A stretch of DNA of 64,000 bases from Actinoallomurus bryophytorum (GCF_006716425.1 NZ_VFOZ01000001.1:1736001-1800000), one strand, 5' to 3'. Shown: positions 35,767 through 44,846, counted from the stretch's first letter. Program-made: numbers and translations. Notes: generated from the sequence alone by a model not told the origin.

Positions 35767-36320
35767 CAGCCGACGGGGCTCGCCTTCCGGAGCATGCTCA
35801 GGTGTTCGCGCAGTGCCGGGAGGGCGGCGTGGGCCAGGGCGGTGACTTCGGGCGAGGACCCGCTCCTGATCTCCTCACCGGCGGCCGTGATGGCCTTCTT
35901 GTGCTCCTCGACCATCGCGGCCACGAAGTCGCGGTCGAACCGGCTGCCCGACTCCTTCTGCAGTCGCTGGGCCAGGGCCAGCTGCGCGGGCCGTTCGCTC
36001 CTGGGCAGCTCGATGCCCAGGCCGCCCGCCACCGCGGTCACCTTCTGGTCGAACGCGGTGTGGTCGGCGGCGAGCATGCTCCCCGCGTGGCGCACCGCCG
36101 CGGTCGCGCCCTTCCTCTCGGCGAGCCTGCCGTACTGCACGTCCGCCAGGTCGGCCTGGTGCGTCGCCGCCAGCCAGGCACGGTCACCGGAGGAGACCGC
36201 GCTGCCGGAGGAGACGGGCGCCGTCACGGCCACCTGCCGGCCGCCTCCGGCGGCGCCGCACGCGCCGAGCGCGGTCAGCAGCAGCCCCACGGCGGCGTAG
36301 GAGTACGGATGACATGTCAT
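35766..36320 (-). CDS. DUF4142 family lipoprotein
   Basis: 184-aa protein with a lipoprotein signal (LLLTALGAC, Cys lipid anchor at about residue 21) and the four-helix DUF4142 domain (VQYGRLAERKGATAAVRHAG onward; EEHKKAITAAGEEIRSGSSP). The frame is open from 36458, but the ATG at 36320 with GGGGGA upstream gives the signal peptide. DUF4142 belongs to the ferritin-like group of predicted outer-surface proteins; role unknown. Coupled to the DUF1707 gene. Confidence 0.88.
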   Translation of the reverse strand: MTCHPYSYAAVGLLLTALGACGAAGGGRQVAVTAPVSSGSAVSSGDRAWLAATHQADLADVQYGRLAERKGATAAVRHAGSMLAADHTAFDQKVTAVAGGLGIELPRSERPAQLALAQRLQKESGSRFDRDFVAAMVEEHKKAITAAGEEIRSGSSPEVTALAHAALPALREHLSMLRKASPVG

Positions 36321-36544
36321 GAGGTCCCCCCATCTCACCGGATGCGTCAAAGGGATCGGGGGGCGCTCTCCCCTGCCGGTGAGGTCCTTGTCACGGCCGC
36401 GTCCGCTCTCGGCGGCGGCCTCGCTGGTACCGGCGTACCCGTGTCCCGGCGACGCCACGCCGCCGCACGGAATTCGCCCCGTGACGCCCGGAACGGCCGG
36501 CGTTTGGAGTTACGCTGGGGCCGGTCGTCCGGAGGAGAGAGTCG

Positions 36545-36712
36545 TTGAGTGGTCTTGTCACGCTCGCACTGCTGGCGATCCTGGGGGCGTTCATCATCAC
36601 CCGGATCATGCGGCGCATCGGCCTGGGCATGTCGCGTAGCAACACCTTCGGCTTCATGTTCTTCTTCGTGGTCGTCGTGCTGATGGTCTGGGGTCAGACG
36701 CTCAACAAGTAG
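36545..36712 (+). CDS. 55-aa two-span membrane protein
   Basis: TTG start 4 nt after GGAGGAGAGA. Two hydrophobic helices (about residues 3-19 and 36-50) are joined by a basic loop (RIMRRIGLGMSRSN). TACGCT about 30 nt upstream of the start is a likely -10. Composition and Shine-Dalgarno support a real gene; family not recognised. Confidence 0.7.
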   Translation: MSGLVTLALLAILGAFIITRIMRRIGLGMSRSNTFGFMFFFVVVVLMVWGQTLNK

Positions 36713-36754
36713 CGATTTCCCCGAACTCCCGGCACGGGGAACACGTCATACCCG

Positions 36755-37447
36755 ATGCGAAGCCCCGATACCGCCGTGGGAGGCGACCCCGTGCCCCAAG
36801 CAAGCTCGCAGGCGAACAGCCAGGCGAACGCCACGTCCTGGCACCTGCGCCGGCTTGTTGACTTCGCCGAGCCCCGGCGGGACGACATCTGCCTCGACAT
36901 CACGCCCGGCGGCTCCGGCCTCGCCCTGGCCATCCGCCCGTGGGTCCGCGACGTCATCACCGCCCGACCCGGCTCCTTGCCCACCGAGAAGTTCACCCTG
37001 GTCACCGCGTCGCTCGCCCTCGGCAGGTCCGACGACCAGATCGCGCTCGTGCACGACCTGCTCCAGGTCTGCGGTGGACGTCTCGTACTCGCCGACCTCG
37101 TACGCACGCGCGGCGGAGACAGTGACCGCATCGAACGGCTCCGCGATCCCGCCTACACCACGAAGCGGACCCTGACCGAGCTGCTCGACGTGCTCAAACG
37201 GGCCGGCGGCTGGACCCGCAGGCTCGACATGTTCACCATCGAACGGCCCGTCGAGCCCTGGCTGGCGGACGCGCCCAAGCCCGAGCGGATCCGCCGGGAG
37301 CTCATCGCCGAGCTCGACGGCGGCCCCAGGACCGGCGCCCAGCCCCGCATGATCGGCAACGAGCTGTGGTTCGCCCAGTCGTGGGTCTTCTTCGCGGTCG
37401 AGCCGGTCAGCCGGCCGCGCCTGGCACCAGGACAGCCGCTCCGTTGA
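36755..37447 (+). CDS. Methyltransferase-like protein of unknown activity
   Basis: 230-aa protein with a Rossmann-like pattern but a poor SAM motif: the glycine-rich loop is [14 protein letters not shown], and the next strand ends [21 protein letters not shown] follows where a methyltransferase core strand would lie. The C-terminus ([24 protein letters not shown]) is methyltransferase-like. A GTG at 36791 is an alternative start. It may be a catalytically weak or regulatory member. Overlaps the convergent alcohol dehydrogenase by 41 nt. Confidence 0.65.
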   Translation: MRSPDTAVGGDPVPQASSQANSQANATSWHLRRLVDFAEPRRDDICLDITPGGSGLALAIRPWVRDVITARPGSLPTEKFTLVTASLALGRSDDQIALVHDLLQVCGGRLVLADLVRTRGGDSDRIERLRDPAYTTKRTLTELLDVLKRAGGWTRRLDMFTIERPVEPWLADAPKPERIRRELIAELDGGPRTGAQPRMIGNELWFAQSWVFFAVEPVSRPRLAPGQPLR

Positions 37448-38408
37448 CCCGATCGCCGGACAGGTCCGCGAGCGCGCGGTCGGCCTGGTCCAGCGGGTAC
37501 GGCGTCACCGTCACCTTCAGGCCGAGCCGGTCCGCGAGCCGCAGGAACTCCTCGCCGTCGGCGCGGGTGTTGGAGCTCACACTGCGGAGCTGACGCTCCT
37601 GGAACAGGTCGTCCTGGTAGTCGAGTACGGGCACGTCGCTGAGGTGGATGCCGGCGATGGCCAGCGTGCCGCCGCGGTCCAGGCGGCGCAGCGCGGCCGG
37701 CACCAGCTCTCCGGCGGGCGCGAAGATGATCGCCGAGTCGAGGGGCTCGGGGCTGGGATCGAAGGAGTCCTGCGCGGACGCCGCGCCGAGTTCGAGAGCC
37801 AGCTCACGCCCTGCCGCCGCGCGTGTGAAGACGTGCACCGCGGCACCCTCGGCCAGCGCGATCTGCGCCGCCAGGTGCGCCGAGCCACCGAACCCCCAGA
37901 TGCCGAGCCGTCCGCCGGGCGGCAGCTCGGCACGGCGCAGCGCGCGGTATCCGATGATGCCCGCGCACAGCAGGGGCGCGACCTCGATGTCCGGCCGGTC
38001 TCCGGGCAGCGGATAGGCGTACGCCTCGGGCGCGACGGCGTACTCGGCATAACCGCCGTCGGCGTCCCAGCCGGTGTAGAGCGATGAGGGGCAGAGGTTC
38101 TCCGCGCCGCGACGGCAGTAGGCGCAGACGCCGCACGTGCTGCGCAGCCACGCCACACCGACGCGGTCGCCCTCGGCGAAGCGGTGCCCCTGCCGGACGA
38201 CCTCTCCGACGATCTCGTGACCGGGCGTCACGCCGGGCAGCCGCGGCGGCAGGTCACCCTCGGCCACATGCAGGTCGGTACGGCAGACGCCACAGGCGAG
38301 CACGCGGACCAGCACCTCACCGGGTCCGGGCTCGGGCACGTCACGGGTGACCGCCTCGAGCGGCCCGGTCTCGACCGGACCGGGCCTGCGAACCTCCCAC
38401 GCCAGCAC
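37407..38408 (-). CDS. Zinc-dependent alcohol dehydrogenase family protein
   Basis: 333-aa medium-chain dehydrogenase. Catalytic zinc ligands: CGVCRTDLH and GHEIVG; structural zinc: the four Cys of [15 protein letters not shown]. The cofactor site is [17 protein letters not shown], a GxGGxxH variant of the usual GxGxxG. GTG at 38408 is chosen because [14 protein letters not shown] is the family start and TACGCT stands 6 nt upstream. The frame stays open upstream through the repeat array to 38720, an artefact. The palindrome arm 3 nt upstream of the -10 overlaps its -35 region. Confidence 0.92.
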   Translation of the reverse strand: MLAWEVRRPGPVETGPLEAVTRDVPEPGPGEVLVRVLACGVCRTDLHVAEGDLPPRLPGVTPGHEIVGEVVRQGHRFAEGDRVGVAWLRSTCGVCAYCRRGAENLCPSSLYTGWDADGGYAEYAVAPEAYAYPLPGDRPDIEVAPLLCAGIIGYRALRRAELPPGGRLGIWGFGGSAHLAAQIALAEGAAVHVFTRAAAGRELALELGAASAQDSFDPSPEPLDSAIIFAPAGELVPAALRRLDRGGTLAIAGIHLSDVPVLDYQDDLFQERQLRSVSSNTRADGEEFLRLADRLGLKVTVTPYPLDQADRALADLSGDRVNGAAVLVPGAAG

Positions 38409-38469
38409 AGTTCCAGCGTAGAGCCTGTCTCGAAGTCCCCGGTCTGGGCCCGCCCCGTCGTGGGGCCCA

Positions 38470-38562
38470 CCCGCCGTGGGGATCGACCCGCCGTGGGGAT
38501 CGACCCGCCGTGGGGATCGACCCGCCGTGGGATCGACCCGCCGTGGGATCGACCCGCCGTGG
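38470..38562. repeat. Tandem repeat family A (17/16 bp)
   Basis: Unit CCCGCCGTGGGGATCGA: three perfect 17-bp copies (38470-38486, 38487-38503, 38504-38520), two 16-bp copies lacking one G (38521-38536, 38537-38552), and a truncated sixth (38553-38562) that leads straight into family B. Near identity suggests recent expansion. Confidence 0.9.
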
Positions 38563-38622
38563 AGCCCACCCCCCTGGAGCCCACCCCCCTGGAGCCCACC
38601 CCCCTGGAGCCCACCCGCCCGG
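38563..38622. repeat. Tandem repeat family B (15 bp), G-quadruplex prone
   Basis: Unit AGCCCACCCCCCTGG: three perfect copies (38563-38577, 38578-38592, 38593-38607) and one degenerate copy (38608-38622). The minus strand, the coding strand of the dehydrogenase, carries G6-T-G3-CTCCA repeated, which satisfies the G-quadruplex pattern several times. Confidence 0.9.
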
Positions 38623-38701
38623 GGGTGCCATCCCACTCTCATTGTCCAGCCAGAACAGCGGCGGGCGAAAGTAGAGCGGGGTTCTGTGGATAACCCTAGG
38701 T

Positions 38702-38734
38702 GGCGCCACCCAGGCGCCACCCAGGCGCCACCCA
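38702..38734. repeat. Tandem repeat family C (11 bp)
   Basis: Three perfect copies of GGCGCCACCCA at 38702-38712, 38713-38723 and 38724-38734, followed by a partial GGCGCCGCC. Unrelated in sequence to families A and B although within 100 bp of them. Confidence 0.88.
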
Positions 38735-38786
38735 GGCGCCGCCGACAGCATGACTATGAGACAGGCCCTGGCTTCCGGCGCCCCGG

Positions 38787-41036
38787 CTAGGACTTCAGCG
38801 GAATCTCGAACCAGACGGCCTTGCCGTCGTTGGTGGGCCGGGATCCCCAGCGTGCGGCGAGCTGGTCGACGAGGTAGAGGCCACGGCCGCCCTCGTCGGT
38901 CTCCCCCGCACTGCGGATGCGTGGCAGTCGCAGGTCCTTGTCGAGTACCTCGACCCAGATCGAGCGTTCGCCGCGGCGCAGCCGGAGCGTGAACTCCTTG
39001 ATGGCGGGCTCGCGCCGGGTGAGATCGGGCAGCTCGTCCCACGGGTCGTCGAAGCCGGCGGGCCCGTCGAGCGTCAGCGCGCCCTCCAGGACGAGCTCGC
39101 GGCGCGGCGCGGGTGTGTTGGCCGCGTGGAGCACCACGTTGGTGACGACCTCGGAGACCAGCAGGCACGCGAGCTCGGACTGCTCGTCGAGCATGCCCCA
39201 GCTCGCGAACGTCTCGGCGGCCATGCGCCGCGCCTCCGAGACCATGATCGGCTCAGCCTGGAAGGTGCGCTCCTCGACCTGGAGCCGGACCGGTGCGGTA
39301 CGGACGACCACGATCGCGACGTCGTCGTCGATGTCGCCGGGGACGGCGTCGAAGGCGGCGTTCGCGATCGCCTCGACGTCCTTGCGGTCGGCACCGCGCA
39401 CGGACTCGCGCAGCATCTCGCGGGCCTGTTCGCGGGTGTAGTGCTCGCCGTCGTCCTTCGGACGGCGCTCGATCAGCCCGTCGGTGTAGAGCACGAGCGT
39501 GGTGCCCGGGGGCAGCTCGCGCGTCTCCTCCTCGTAGAGGATCTCGCCGCCCACTCCCGGCTCCCGTACGCCGAGCATCGCGCCCTTACCCACCGACTCC
39601 ATGTCGATGACCTCGCCGTCGAGCAGCAGCAGCGGCGGCTCGTGCCCGGCGTTGGCGAAGGACAGGGTGCGCGACCACGCGTCGTAGACGAAGTAGGTGC
39701 AGGACACCAGCGGGTGGCGCTCCAGCGCCTCGTCCGGCTGGCCGCGGACCGACTCGCGGTAACGGCGGGGGCTGACCATCGTACGGACCCACTCGTCGAG
39801 CTTGAGCAGGATGTCGGCCGGCGGTTTGTCGTCCTGCGCGAAGGCACGGAGCGCGGCGCGCAACTGCCCCATCACGGCCGCCGCGCGCGGACCGCGTCCC
39901 TCGACGTCGCCGATGACGAGTCCGACCCGGCCCGCCGACAGCGGGATGACGTCGTACCAGTCGCCGCCGACTTGTGTCTGGATGCCCTGGCCGTGCGACT
40001 CCAGGGGCCTGGCCGGCTCGTAGCGCCAGGCGATCTCCAGGCCGTCGAGCTGCGGCGGGCGTTCGCCGGGCAGGAGGTTCATCTGGAACGCGAGCGCCGT
40101 CTCGCGCTCCTCCTCGAACAGCATGGCGTTGTCGATGGCGAGCGCGACCCGGCTGGCGATCGCGCCCATCAGGTCGCGGTCGAAGCCGTCGTAGTGCGGG
40201 TCGGGCCGGCGGCTGATGCCCGAGAGGGCGAGGCTCATCACCCCGAGCACCTCGCCGCGGGCGAGCAGCGGTGCCGAGATCACCGACGTGATGCCGAGGT
40301 CGTCGCCGAGCTGTTTGCTCGCGGCGTTCGGCGCGGTCATGCGCTCGGCCACGACGTCTTCGATGACCACCGCGTCCCTGCGTGCCAGGGCCTTCGCGGC
40401 GGGGTGGCCGGGCGGGTACGCGACGGTCTCGCCGACCTCGGCCCACGTGCCGGGCGGCGCCACCCAGGCGTTGCCGTGCCGGGAGGCGCGGCGTACGAGC
40501 TTTTCGCCGCTGAACAGGTCGATGAAGCAGTGGTCGGCGAACTGCGGCACGAGGGTGTCGGCCACCCTCCGCAGCGTCTGCCGGAGCTCCAGCGACGCGG
40601 CCAGCCGCTCACCGATGCGTTCGAGCAGGCCGTAGCGGTCCTGGTCGCGCTGGTTGCTGCGGAGCGCCTCGCGGGCGAAGATCACGGTGCCTTCGACCGA
40701 CCCGGACGGGTGCCGCAGCGGTACCGCGTACGCGCGCGTGTAGACGGTGCTGCCGTCGGCGCGCAGATTGCAGAACGTGCCCTCCCAGACCGCGCCCTTC
40801 AGCACGTGCCGGGCCAGCTCCTTGGCCAGGTCGTGATCCTCCTCGGCGATGCCGAGAGAGAGGATGGACCGGCCGATGTACTCGCTGCCGCCGAACCCCA
40901 GAAGCTTTTCGGTGAAGGCGTTGCAGTAGAGCAGGTTGCTGTAGCGGTCGCAGACGATGACCGCCATCTCCGCCTGGTTCAGCACCGTCTCGGGCGGCAG
41001 GAGCGCGTCCATGGGAGTTTCACCCCAGCGCTTCAT
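38787..41036 (-). CDS. PAS-GAF-SpoIIE phosphatase with a C-terminal anti-sigma-type ATPase domain
   Basis: 749-aa signalling protein. PAS (about residues 20-125: MAVIVCDRYSNLLYCNAFTE), GAF (about 150-310), PP2C/SpoIIE phosphatase (about 320-560: GGDWYDVIPLSAGRVGLVIGDVEGRGPRAA; VLYTDGLIERR) and HATPase_c kinase (about 600-740: LVSEVVTNVVLHAANTP; GGRGLYLVDQLAARWG). This architecture couples light, redox or ligand sensing to dephosphorylation of an anti-anti-sigma factor and to an anti-sigma kinase, abundant in actinomycetes. An ATG at 41012 (MDALLPPE) with GGGGTGA upstream is a plausible alternative start. Confidence 0.92.
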   Translation of the reverse strand: MKRWGETPMDALLPPETVLNQAEMAVIVCDRYSNLLYCNAFTEKLLGFGGSEYIGRSILSLGIAEEDHDLAKELARHVLKGAVWEGTFCNLRADGSTVYTRAYAVPLRHPSGSVEGTVIFAREALRSNQRDQDRYGLLERIGERLAASLELRQTLRRVADTLVPQFADHCFIDLFSGEKLVRRASRHGNAWVAPPGTWAEVGETVAYPPGHPAAKALARRDAVVIEDVVAERMTAPNAASKQLGDDLGITSVISAPLLARGEVLGVMSLALSGISRRPDPHYDGFDRDLMGAIASRVALAIDNAMLFEEERETALAFQMNLLPGERPPQLDGLEIAWRYEPARPLESHGQGIQTQVGGDWYDVIPLSAGRVGLVIGDVEGRGPRAAAVMGQLRAALRAFAQDDKPPADILLKLDEWVRTMVSPRRYRESVRGQPDEALERHPLVSCTYFVYDAWSRTLSFANAGHEPPLLLLDGEVIDMESVGKGAMLGVREPGVGGEILYEEETRELPPGTTLVLYTDGLIERRPKDDGEHYTREQAREMLRESVRGADRKDVEAIANAAFDAVPGDIDDDVAIVVVRTAPVRLQVEERTFQAEPIMVSEARRMAAETFASWGMLDEQSELACLLVSEVVTNVVLHAANTPAPRRELVLEGALTLDGPAGFDDPWDELPDLTRREPAIKEFTLRLRRGERSIWVEVLDKDLRLPRIRSAGETDEGGRGLYLVDQLAARWGSRPTNDGKAVWFEIPLKS

Positions 41037-41177
41037 TGGCCTGCCACCTTGCCGTCCCTCGCGCCGTTGACCCCGGGCGTTGCGTGCCGGCTCCGGGTGG
41101 TCATCGTCGGACTCCCCGCGCCGTCCTCATCTCTATTGAACGACGAACCGAGGCTTCGGATACGTGGAATGGGCAAC

Positions 41178-41882
41178 TCAGCGCTTGGACACGAAGACGT
41201 GAGAGGCGATACGGCTGGGAATCTCCGTCGAGGGGCTGTCGGCTTCATCGTCACGCGTCACCCTGACACCGTCGTCGCCTGCGGCAAGCGTCACCTCACG
41301 TCCCGGTTGTATCCCAACCTGCTTGAGTCTAAGCATGAGCGCCGTGTCGCCTTGGACCTGCTCACTGATCCGCCGGACGGTGACGGGTGTGCCGGTGGCC
41401 GTCGCGACGTCGGTCATGAGTGCCAGCGGCTCGCCGGGCGGCGCCTCCGGCACGTCCGCGCCGAGCTCCCCGAGGCCGGGGATCGGGTTGCCGTGCGGGC
41501 ACGTCGAAGGGTCTCCGAGCAGGGAGACCAGCCGGCGCTCGACCTCCTCGGACATCACGTGCTCCCAGCGGCAGGCCTCGACATGGACCTCTTCCCACGG
41601 GAGTCCGATGACGTTGACGAGAAGGCACTCGGCGAGCCTGTGCTTGCGCATCACCCGGACCGCAAGGGATCGGCCGGTATCGGTCAGGTCGAGATGACGG
41701 TCGCCCTCGACCGTCACCAGCCCGTCGCGTTCCATGCGTGCCACCGTCTGGCTCACCGTCGGGCCGCTCTGCGACAACCGCTCGGCTATTCGGGCCCGAA
41801 GCGGGACGATGCCCTCTTCCTCGAGCTCGAAGATCGTACGGAGATACATCTCCGTTGTGTCGATCAAGCCGTGTGCGGTCAA
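41178..41882 (-). CDS. DtxR/IdeR-family iron-dependent repressor
   Basis: 234-aa metalloregulator. Winged helix ([39 protein letters not shown]), dimerisation and metal-binding domain with [24 protein letters not shown] and CPHGNPIPG (His, Glu and Cys ligands), and a C-terminal SH3-like FeoA domain ([18 protein letters not shown]). TTG at 41882 follows GGAGG by 5 nt and matches the family N-terminus. In its metal-bound form it represses iron uptake and siderophore genes. No target is adjacent except possibly itself. Confidence 0.93.
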   Translation of the reverse strand: MTAHGLIDTTEMYLRTIFELEEEGIVPLRARIAERLSQSGPTVSQTVARMERDGLVTVEGDRHLDLTDTGRSLAVRVMRKHRLAECLLVNVIGLPWEEVHVEACRWEHVMSEEVERRLVSLLGDPSTCPHGNPIPGLGELGADVPEAPPGEPLALMTDVATATGTPVTVRRISEQVQGDTALMLRLKQVGIQPGREVTLAAGDDGVRVTRDDEADSPSTEIPSRIASHVFVSKR

Positions 41883-42045
41883 GGTTTCCTCCAGTTCGCC
41901 CTCTGATGCTACGGCTGAACGCGACTCTGCGGGGAGTCGGCACCGGCAAGAGCGATCCTTGTCTGTTCATATACCCGAACGTGAATCGGCCTTGTGGTCT
42001 TCCCGCCAGGCAGAAGACCTTTCTTGACGGTAGGTTGGGACCGCC

Positions 42046-42693
42046 ATGTCACGATTCGATGGAGCGGGACGATACGTCCCGCCGGGAGCCGGACTTGACG
42101 GGCTGCGCCGCGCCGCGGCGGGCTGCCAGGGTTGCGACCTGTACGCCGACGCGACCCAGACGGTCTTCAGCTCGGGCTCGGCCGCCGCACGCGTCGTCAT
42201 GATCGGCGAGCAGCCCGGCGACCAGGAGGACCGGCAGGGAGCACCGTTCGTCGGCCCGGCCGGCAAACTCCTCGACAAGGCCCTCGTGGATGCCGGCATC
42301 GACCGGTCTGACGCGTACGTCACCAATGCCGTCAAGCATTTCCGGTTCAAGCAGGACGGCCCGGGCAAGCGCCGCATCCACCAGACGCCGGACCCGGCCC
42401 AGATGAGCGCCTGCCGCCCGTGGCTCGCCGCCGAGCTGCACATCATCGATCCCGAGATCATCGTTCTGCTCGGTGCCACGGCCGCCAAGGCGCTGCTCGG
42501 CCCGTCGTTCCGCGTGACGCGGCAGCGCGGGCGGCTCATCCCGCGCCCGCCCATCGACGACGAGACCGCGCGGCAGAACGCCTGCTACGTGGCGACCGTG
42601 CATCCCTCGGCCGTGCTGCGCGCCGACGACCGCGACGCGGCGTACGCCGGGCTGGTCGCGGACCTGAAGGTCGCCGCCGAGGTCCTCGGCTGA
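42046..42693 (+). CDS. udgX: UdgX family uracil-DNA binding protein
   Basis: 215-aa Fe-S uracil-DNA glycosylase-like protein. The CQGCDLY Cys pair and a later Cys set are [4Fe-4S] ligands; motif A is GEQPGDQEDRQGAPFVGPAG; the KRRIHQTP loop, including the His that forms the covalent link to uracil-derived DNA, is the defining UdgX insertion; HPSAVLR is the late motif. UdgX binds uracil-containing DNA very tightly and irreversibly. TAGGTT 9 nt upstream of the ATG suggests a very short leader. Convergent with the MFS gene, 4 nt apart. Confidence 0.94.
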   Translation: MSRFDGAGRYVPPGAGLDGLRRAAAGCQGCDLYADATQTVFSSGSAAARVVMIGEQPGDQEDRQGAPFVGPAGKLLDKALVDAGIDRSDAYVTNAVKHFRFKQDGPGKRRIHQTPDPAQMSACRPWLAAELHIIDPEIIVLLGATAAKALLGPSFRVTRQRGRLIPRPPIDDETARQNACYVATVHPSAVLRADDRDAAYAGLVADLKVAAEVLG

Positions 42694-42697
42694 CCCG

Positions 42698-44098
42698 TCA
42701 CGGGTCCGGCCGCTCGGCCACCGGGCCGCGCGCCGCCGTCGTGTAGCGGCGGAAGGACGGCACCGCGAGCCCGATGACGACGACCAGGACCGCGCAGGCG
42801 AGGCCGCCTCCGGTCCACGAGGCCGTCACCCCGACGACCGAGGCGGTCGCGCCGGCGCGCAGGTCGCCCAGCCGCGGCCCGCCGGCCACGACGACGGTGA
42901 AGACCCCCTGCAGCCGCCCGCGCATCTCGTCCGGGGCGTACGTCTGCAGGATCGTCTGCCGGAACACCGCGGAGACGAGGTCGGCGGCGCCCCCCACGGC
43001 CAGCAGGAGTACCGCGAGCCACAGCGAGCCCATCAGTCCCGACGCGGCCACCGCCAGGCCCCACACCGCGATGACGGCGATGAGAGCGATGCCCTGCCGA
43101 TGGATCCGGCCGATCCAGCCGGACACGAGGCCGCCCACCACCGCGCCGATGGCGATCGCCGCGACGAGCCAGCCGACCGCCTCCTCTCCCCCGAAGCGGG
43201 TGTCGGCGACCTCGGGGAACAGCGCGCGCGGCATCGCGACGCCCATCGCGATGATGTCCACGACGAACGACATCATCAGCACCGGCCGCGTGACCAGGAA
43301 GCGCAGGCCCTCGATGACCGAGCGGAGCCCGGGTCGCCGGATCTCTCCGCCGATCGGCGCCAGCCTGGGGAGCCGCAGCGCGGCGTACAACCCCACGGTG
43401 AACAGCACGGCGTCGATGCCGTACGCGACCGCGTAGCCGCCGTGCCCGATCACCACGCCCGCGAGCACGGGCCCGACGAACGTGGCGACCTGGGAGGCGG
43501 TGAAGTTCAGGGTGTTGGCCGCGGGCACGAGGACGGTCGGGAGCAGGCGCGGGATCACGGCGCCGCGGGTGGGCGAGCTGATCGCGAAACCGATCGCCTG
43601 CACCACGACGAGACCGATGATCAGCCAGACACTGCCGACGTCCAGGATCGCCTGCACGAGCAGGCCGAGGGTGGCGGTCCACGTCACGATGGAGGCCATG
43701 ATCAGGAGCTTGCGGCGGTCCATCGTGTCGGCCACCGCACCGCCCCACAGCCCGAAAATGATCAGCGGGATGAGGTTGGCGGGGCCGAGCAGGCCCACCC
43801 ACAGCGAGGACTTCGTCAGGTCATAGACCTGGACAGAGATGGCGACCGAGGTGAGCTGGAAGCCGGTGAAGGACACCGCCTGCCCCAGCCAGAGCCGCCG
43901 GAACGCCACATGCCCCAGCGGGCGCGTGTCGATCGCGGCCCGCCGGGCCAGCCGCCCGGCACGTCCGGACAGTGATCCGCGCGCGGCGCGGGGGTCGCTC
44001 CGGACGTCGCCGATGTCGGTATCGGTCTCGCCGTCGATGTCGGCTGAGGAGGCCGTCGCATGCCGGTCGGGGGATGAGGGCTGGGGGTCGGAACTCAC
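42698..44098 (-). CDS. MFS transporter (enterobactin-exporter/multidrug type)
   Basis: 466-aa major facilitator with twelve hydrophobic spans, opening with AFRRLWLGQAVSFTGFQLTSVA, and the loop 2-3 motif GLWGGAVADTMDRRKLLIM. A hydrophilic N-terminal extension of about 60 residues precedes helix 1. The frame opens at 44122, but the GTG at 44098 overlaps the pdxH stop (GTGA) and has GGAGAG upstream, so it is translationally coupled to pdxH. Substrate unknown. Confidence 0.9.
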   Translation of the reverse strand: MSSDPQPSSPDRHATASSADIDGETDTDIGDVRSDPRAARGSLSGRAGRLARRAAIDTRPLGHVAFRRLWLGQAVSFTGFQLTSVAISVQVYDLTKSSLWVGLLGPANLIPLIIFGLWGGAVADTMDRRKLLIMASIVTWTATLGLLVQAILDVGSVWLIIGLVVVQAIGFAISSPTRGAVIPRLLPTVLVPAANTLNFTASQVATFVGPVLAGVVIGHGGYAVAYGIDAVLFTVGLYAALRLPRLAPIGGEIRRPGLRSVIEGLRFLVTRPVLMMSFVVDIIAMGVAMPRALFPEVADTRFGGEEAVGWLVAAIAIGAVVGGLVSGWIGRIHRQGIALIAVIAVWGLAVAASGLMGSLWLAVLLLAVGGAADLVSAVFRQTILQTYAPDEMRGRLQGVFTVVVAGGPRLGDLRAGATASVVGVTASWTGGGLACAVLVVVIGLAVPSFRRYTTAARGPVAERPDP

Positions 44099-44748
44099 GG
44101 GCTTAGTCTCTCCACCACCCATTTGTCTGGTTCGTCCGCGTGGACACGACGGTATCGCAGCCGGTCATGGAGCCGGTCGGGCCGCCCCTGCCAGAACTCC
44201 ACACTGGTCGGCACCACGCGGTAGCCGCCCCAGAAGTCCGGCAGCGGCACCTCGTCCGGCCAGCGGCGTGCGAGCTCGGCGTACCGCTGCTCCAGCTCCT
44301 CACGGGTGATCACCGCGGACTGGTGCTCGCTCGCCCACGCCCCGAGTTGCGAACCGTGCGGCCGGGTGCGGAAGTAGGCGGCGGACGCCTCGCGGCTCAG
44401 GCGCTCCGCGATCCCCTCGATGATCACTTGCCGGCGGATGGGGTGCCAGGGGAAGAGAAGTGACACCCGGGGGTTCTCCGCGATGGCCCGCGCCTTGCGC
44501 GATCCGTGGTTCGTGAAGAAGCGAAAATCTTCTGGACCGTACCCCTTGAGCAAGACCGTACGGAGGGTGGGCGTACCGTCTGCGGTGACCGTGGCAAGGA
44601 CCATGGCGTTGGGCTCGGGCAACTCCGCCGCCACCGCATCCGCGAACCAGGTGTCGAACTGGCTCAACGGGTCGGGGGCGAGGTCGCGTTCGTCCAACGG
44701 GGCATCCTTGTAGGACCTCCGGAGGCCGGCGGGATCAGTTTGCTCCAC
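44095..44748 (-). CDS. pdxH: Pyridoxamine/pyridoxine 5'-phosphate oxidase
   Basis: 217-aa FMN enzyme of vitamin B6 metabolism, oxidising PNP or PMP to PLP. Family features: MVLATVTADGTPTLRTVLLK, KARAIAENPRVSLLFPWHP and the C-terminal HDRLRYRR-like active-site tail (RPDRLHDRLRYRRVHADEPDKW), length typical. GTG start at 44748. Divergent from citrate synthase and coupled to the following MFS gene. Confidence 0.95.
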   Translation of the reverse strand: MEQTDPAGLRRSYKDAPLDERDLAPDPLSQFDTWFADAVAAELPEPNAMVLATVTADGTPTLRTVLLKGYGPEDFRFFTNHGSRKARAIAENPRVSLLFPWHPIRRQVIIEGIAERLSREASAAYFRTRPHGSQLGAWASEHQSAVITREELEQRYAELARRWPDEVPLPDFWGGYRVVPTSVEFWQGRPDRLHDRLRYRRVHADEPDKWVVERLSP

Positions 44749-44846
44749 GACAGGACATTCTCTCGCGTCCCCCGGGGGGTGACACGGCAGGGTTCCCGCA
44801 TAGAGTTGCCGGAAACGAAAAAATTGCGCATATCACACCCCCAGGG

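Larger units (their letters stand above)
38423..38766. repeat. Dispersed palindromic element, copy 2, split by a 320-nt insert
   Basis: The left arm is GCCTGTCTCGAAGTCCCCGG (38423-38442). Its 9-bp outer arm GCCTGTCTC reappears in inverse as GAGACAGGC at 38758-38766. Everything between is the tandem array and flanks. The element resembles copy 3 (46101-46138), where the arms are only 4 nt apart, so this copy looks like a palindrome opened by expansion or insertion. Confidence 0.6.
38409..38786. other. 378-bp intergenic region occupied by a repeat array
   Basis: Holds the -10 of the dehydrogenase (38415-38420), palindromic element copy 2, three families of tandem repeats, and an isolated TTATCCACA DnaA-box match (minus strand, 38685-38693). 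No supported gene. Confidence 0.7.

Noticed and set aside
38470-38622. CRISPR-like array
   Set aside because: Repeats are 15-17 bp and directly adjacent with no unique spacers, and no cas genes are near.
37407-38720. A 437-codon frame that would add a 104-residue GGGLQ-rich N-terminus to the alcohol dehydrogenase
   Set aside because: The extension is translated repeat array; homology, the leaderless -10 and the family start all point to GTG 38408.
39126-41906. 926-codon plus-strand frame over the SpoIIE-type and dtxR genes
   Set aside because: Covers two well-supported opposite-strand genes and has shadow composition.
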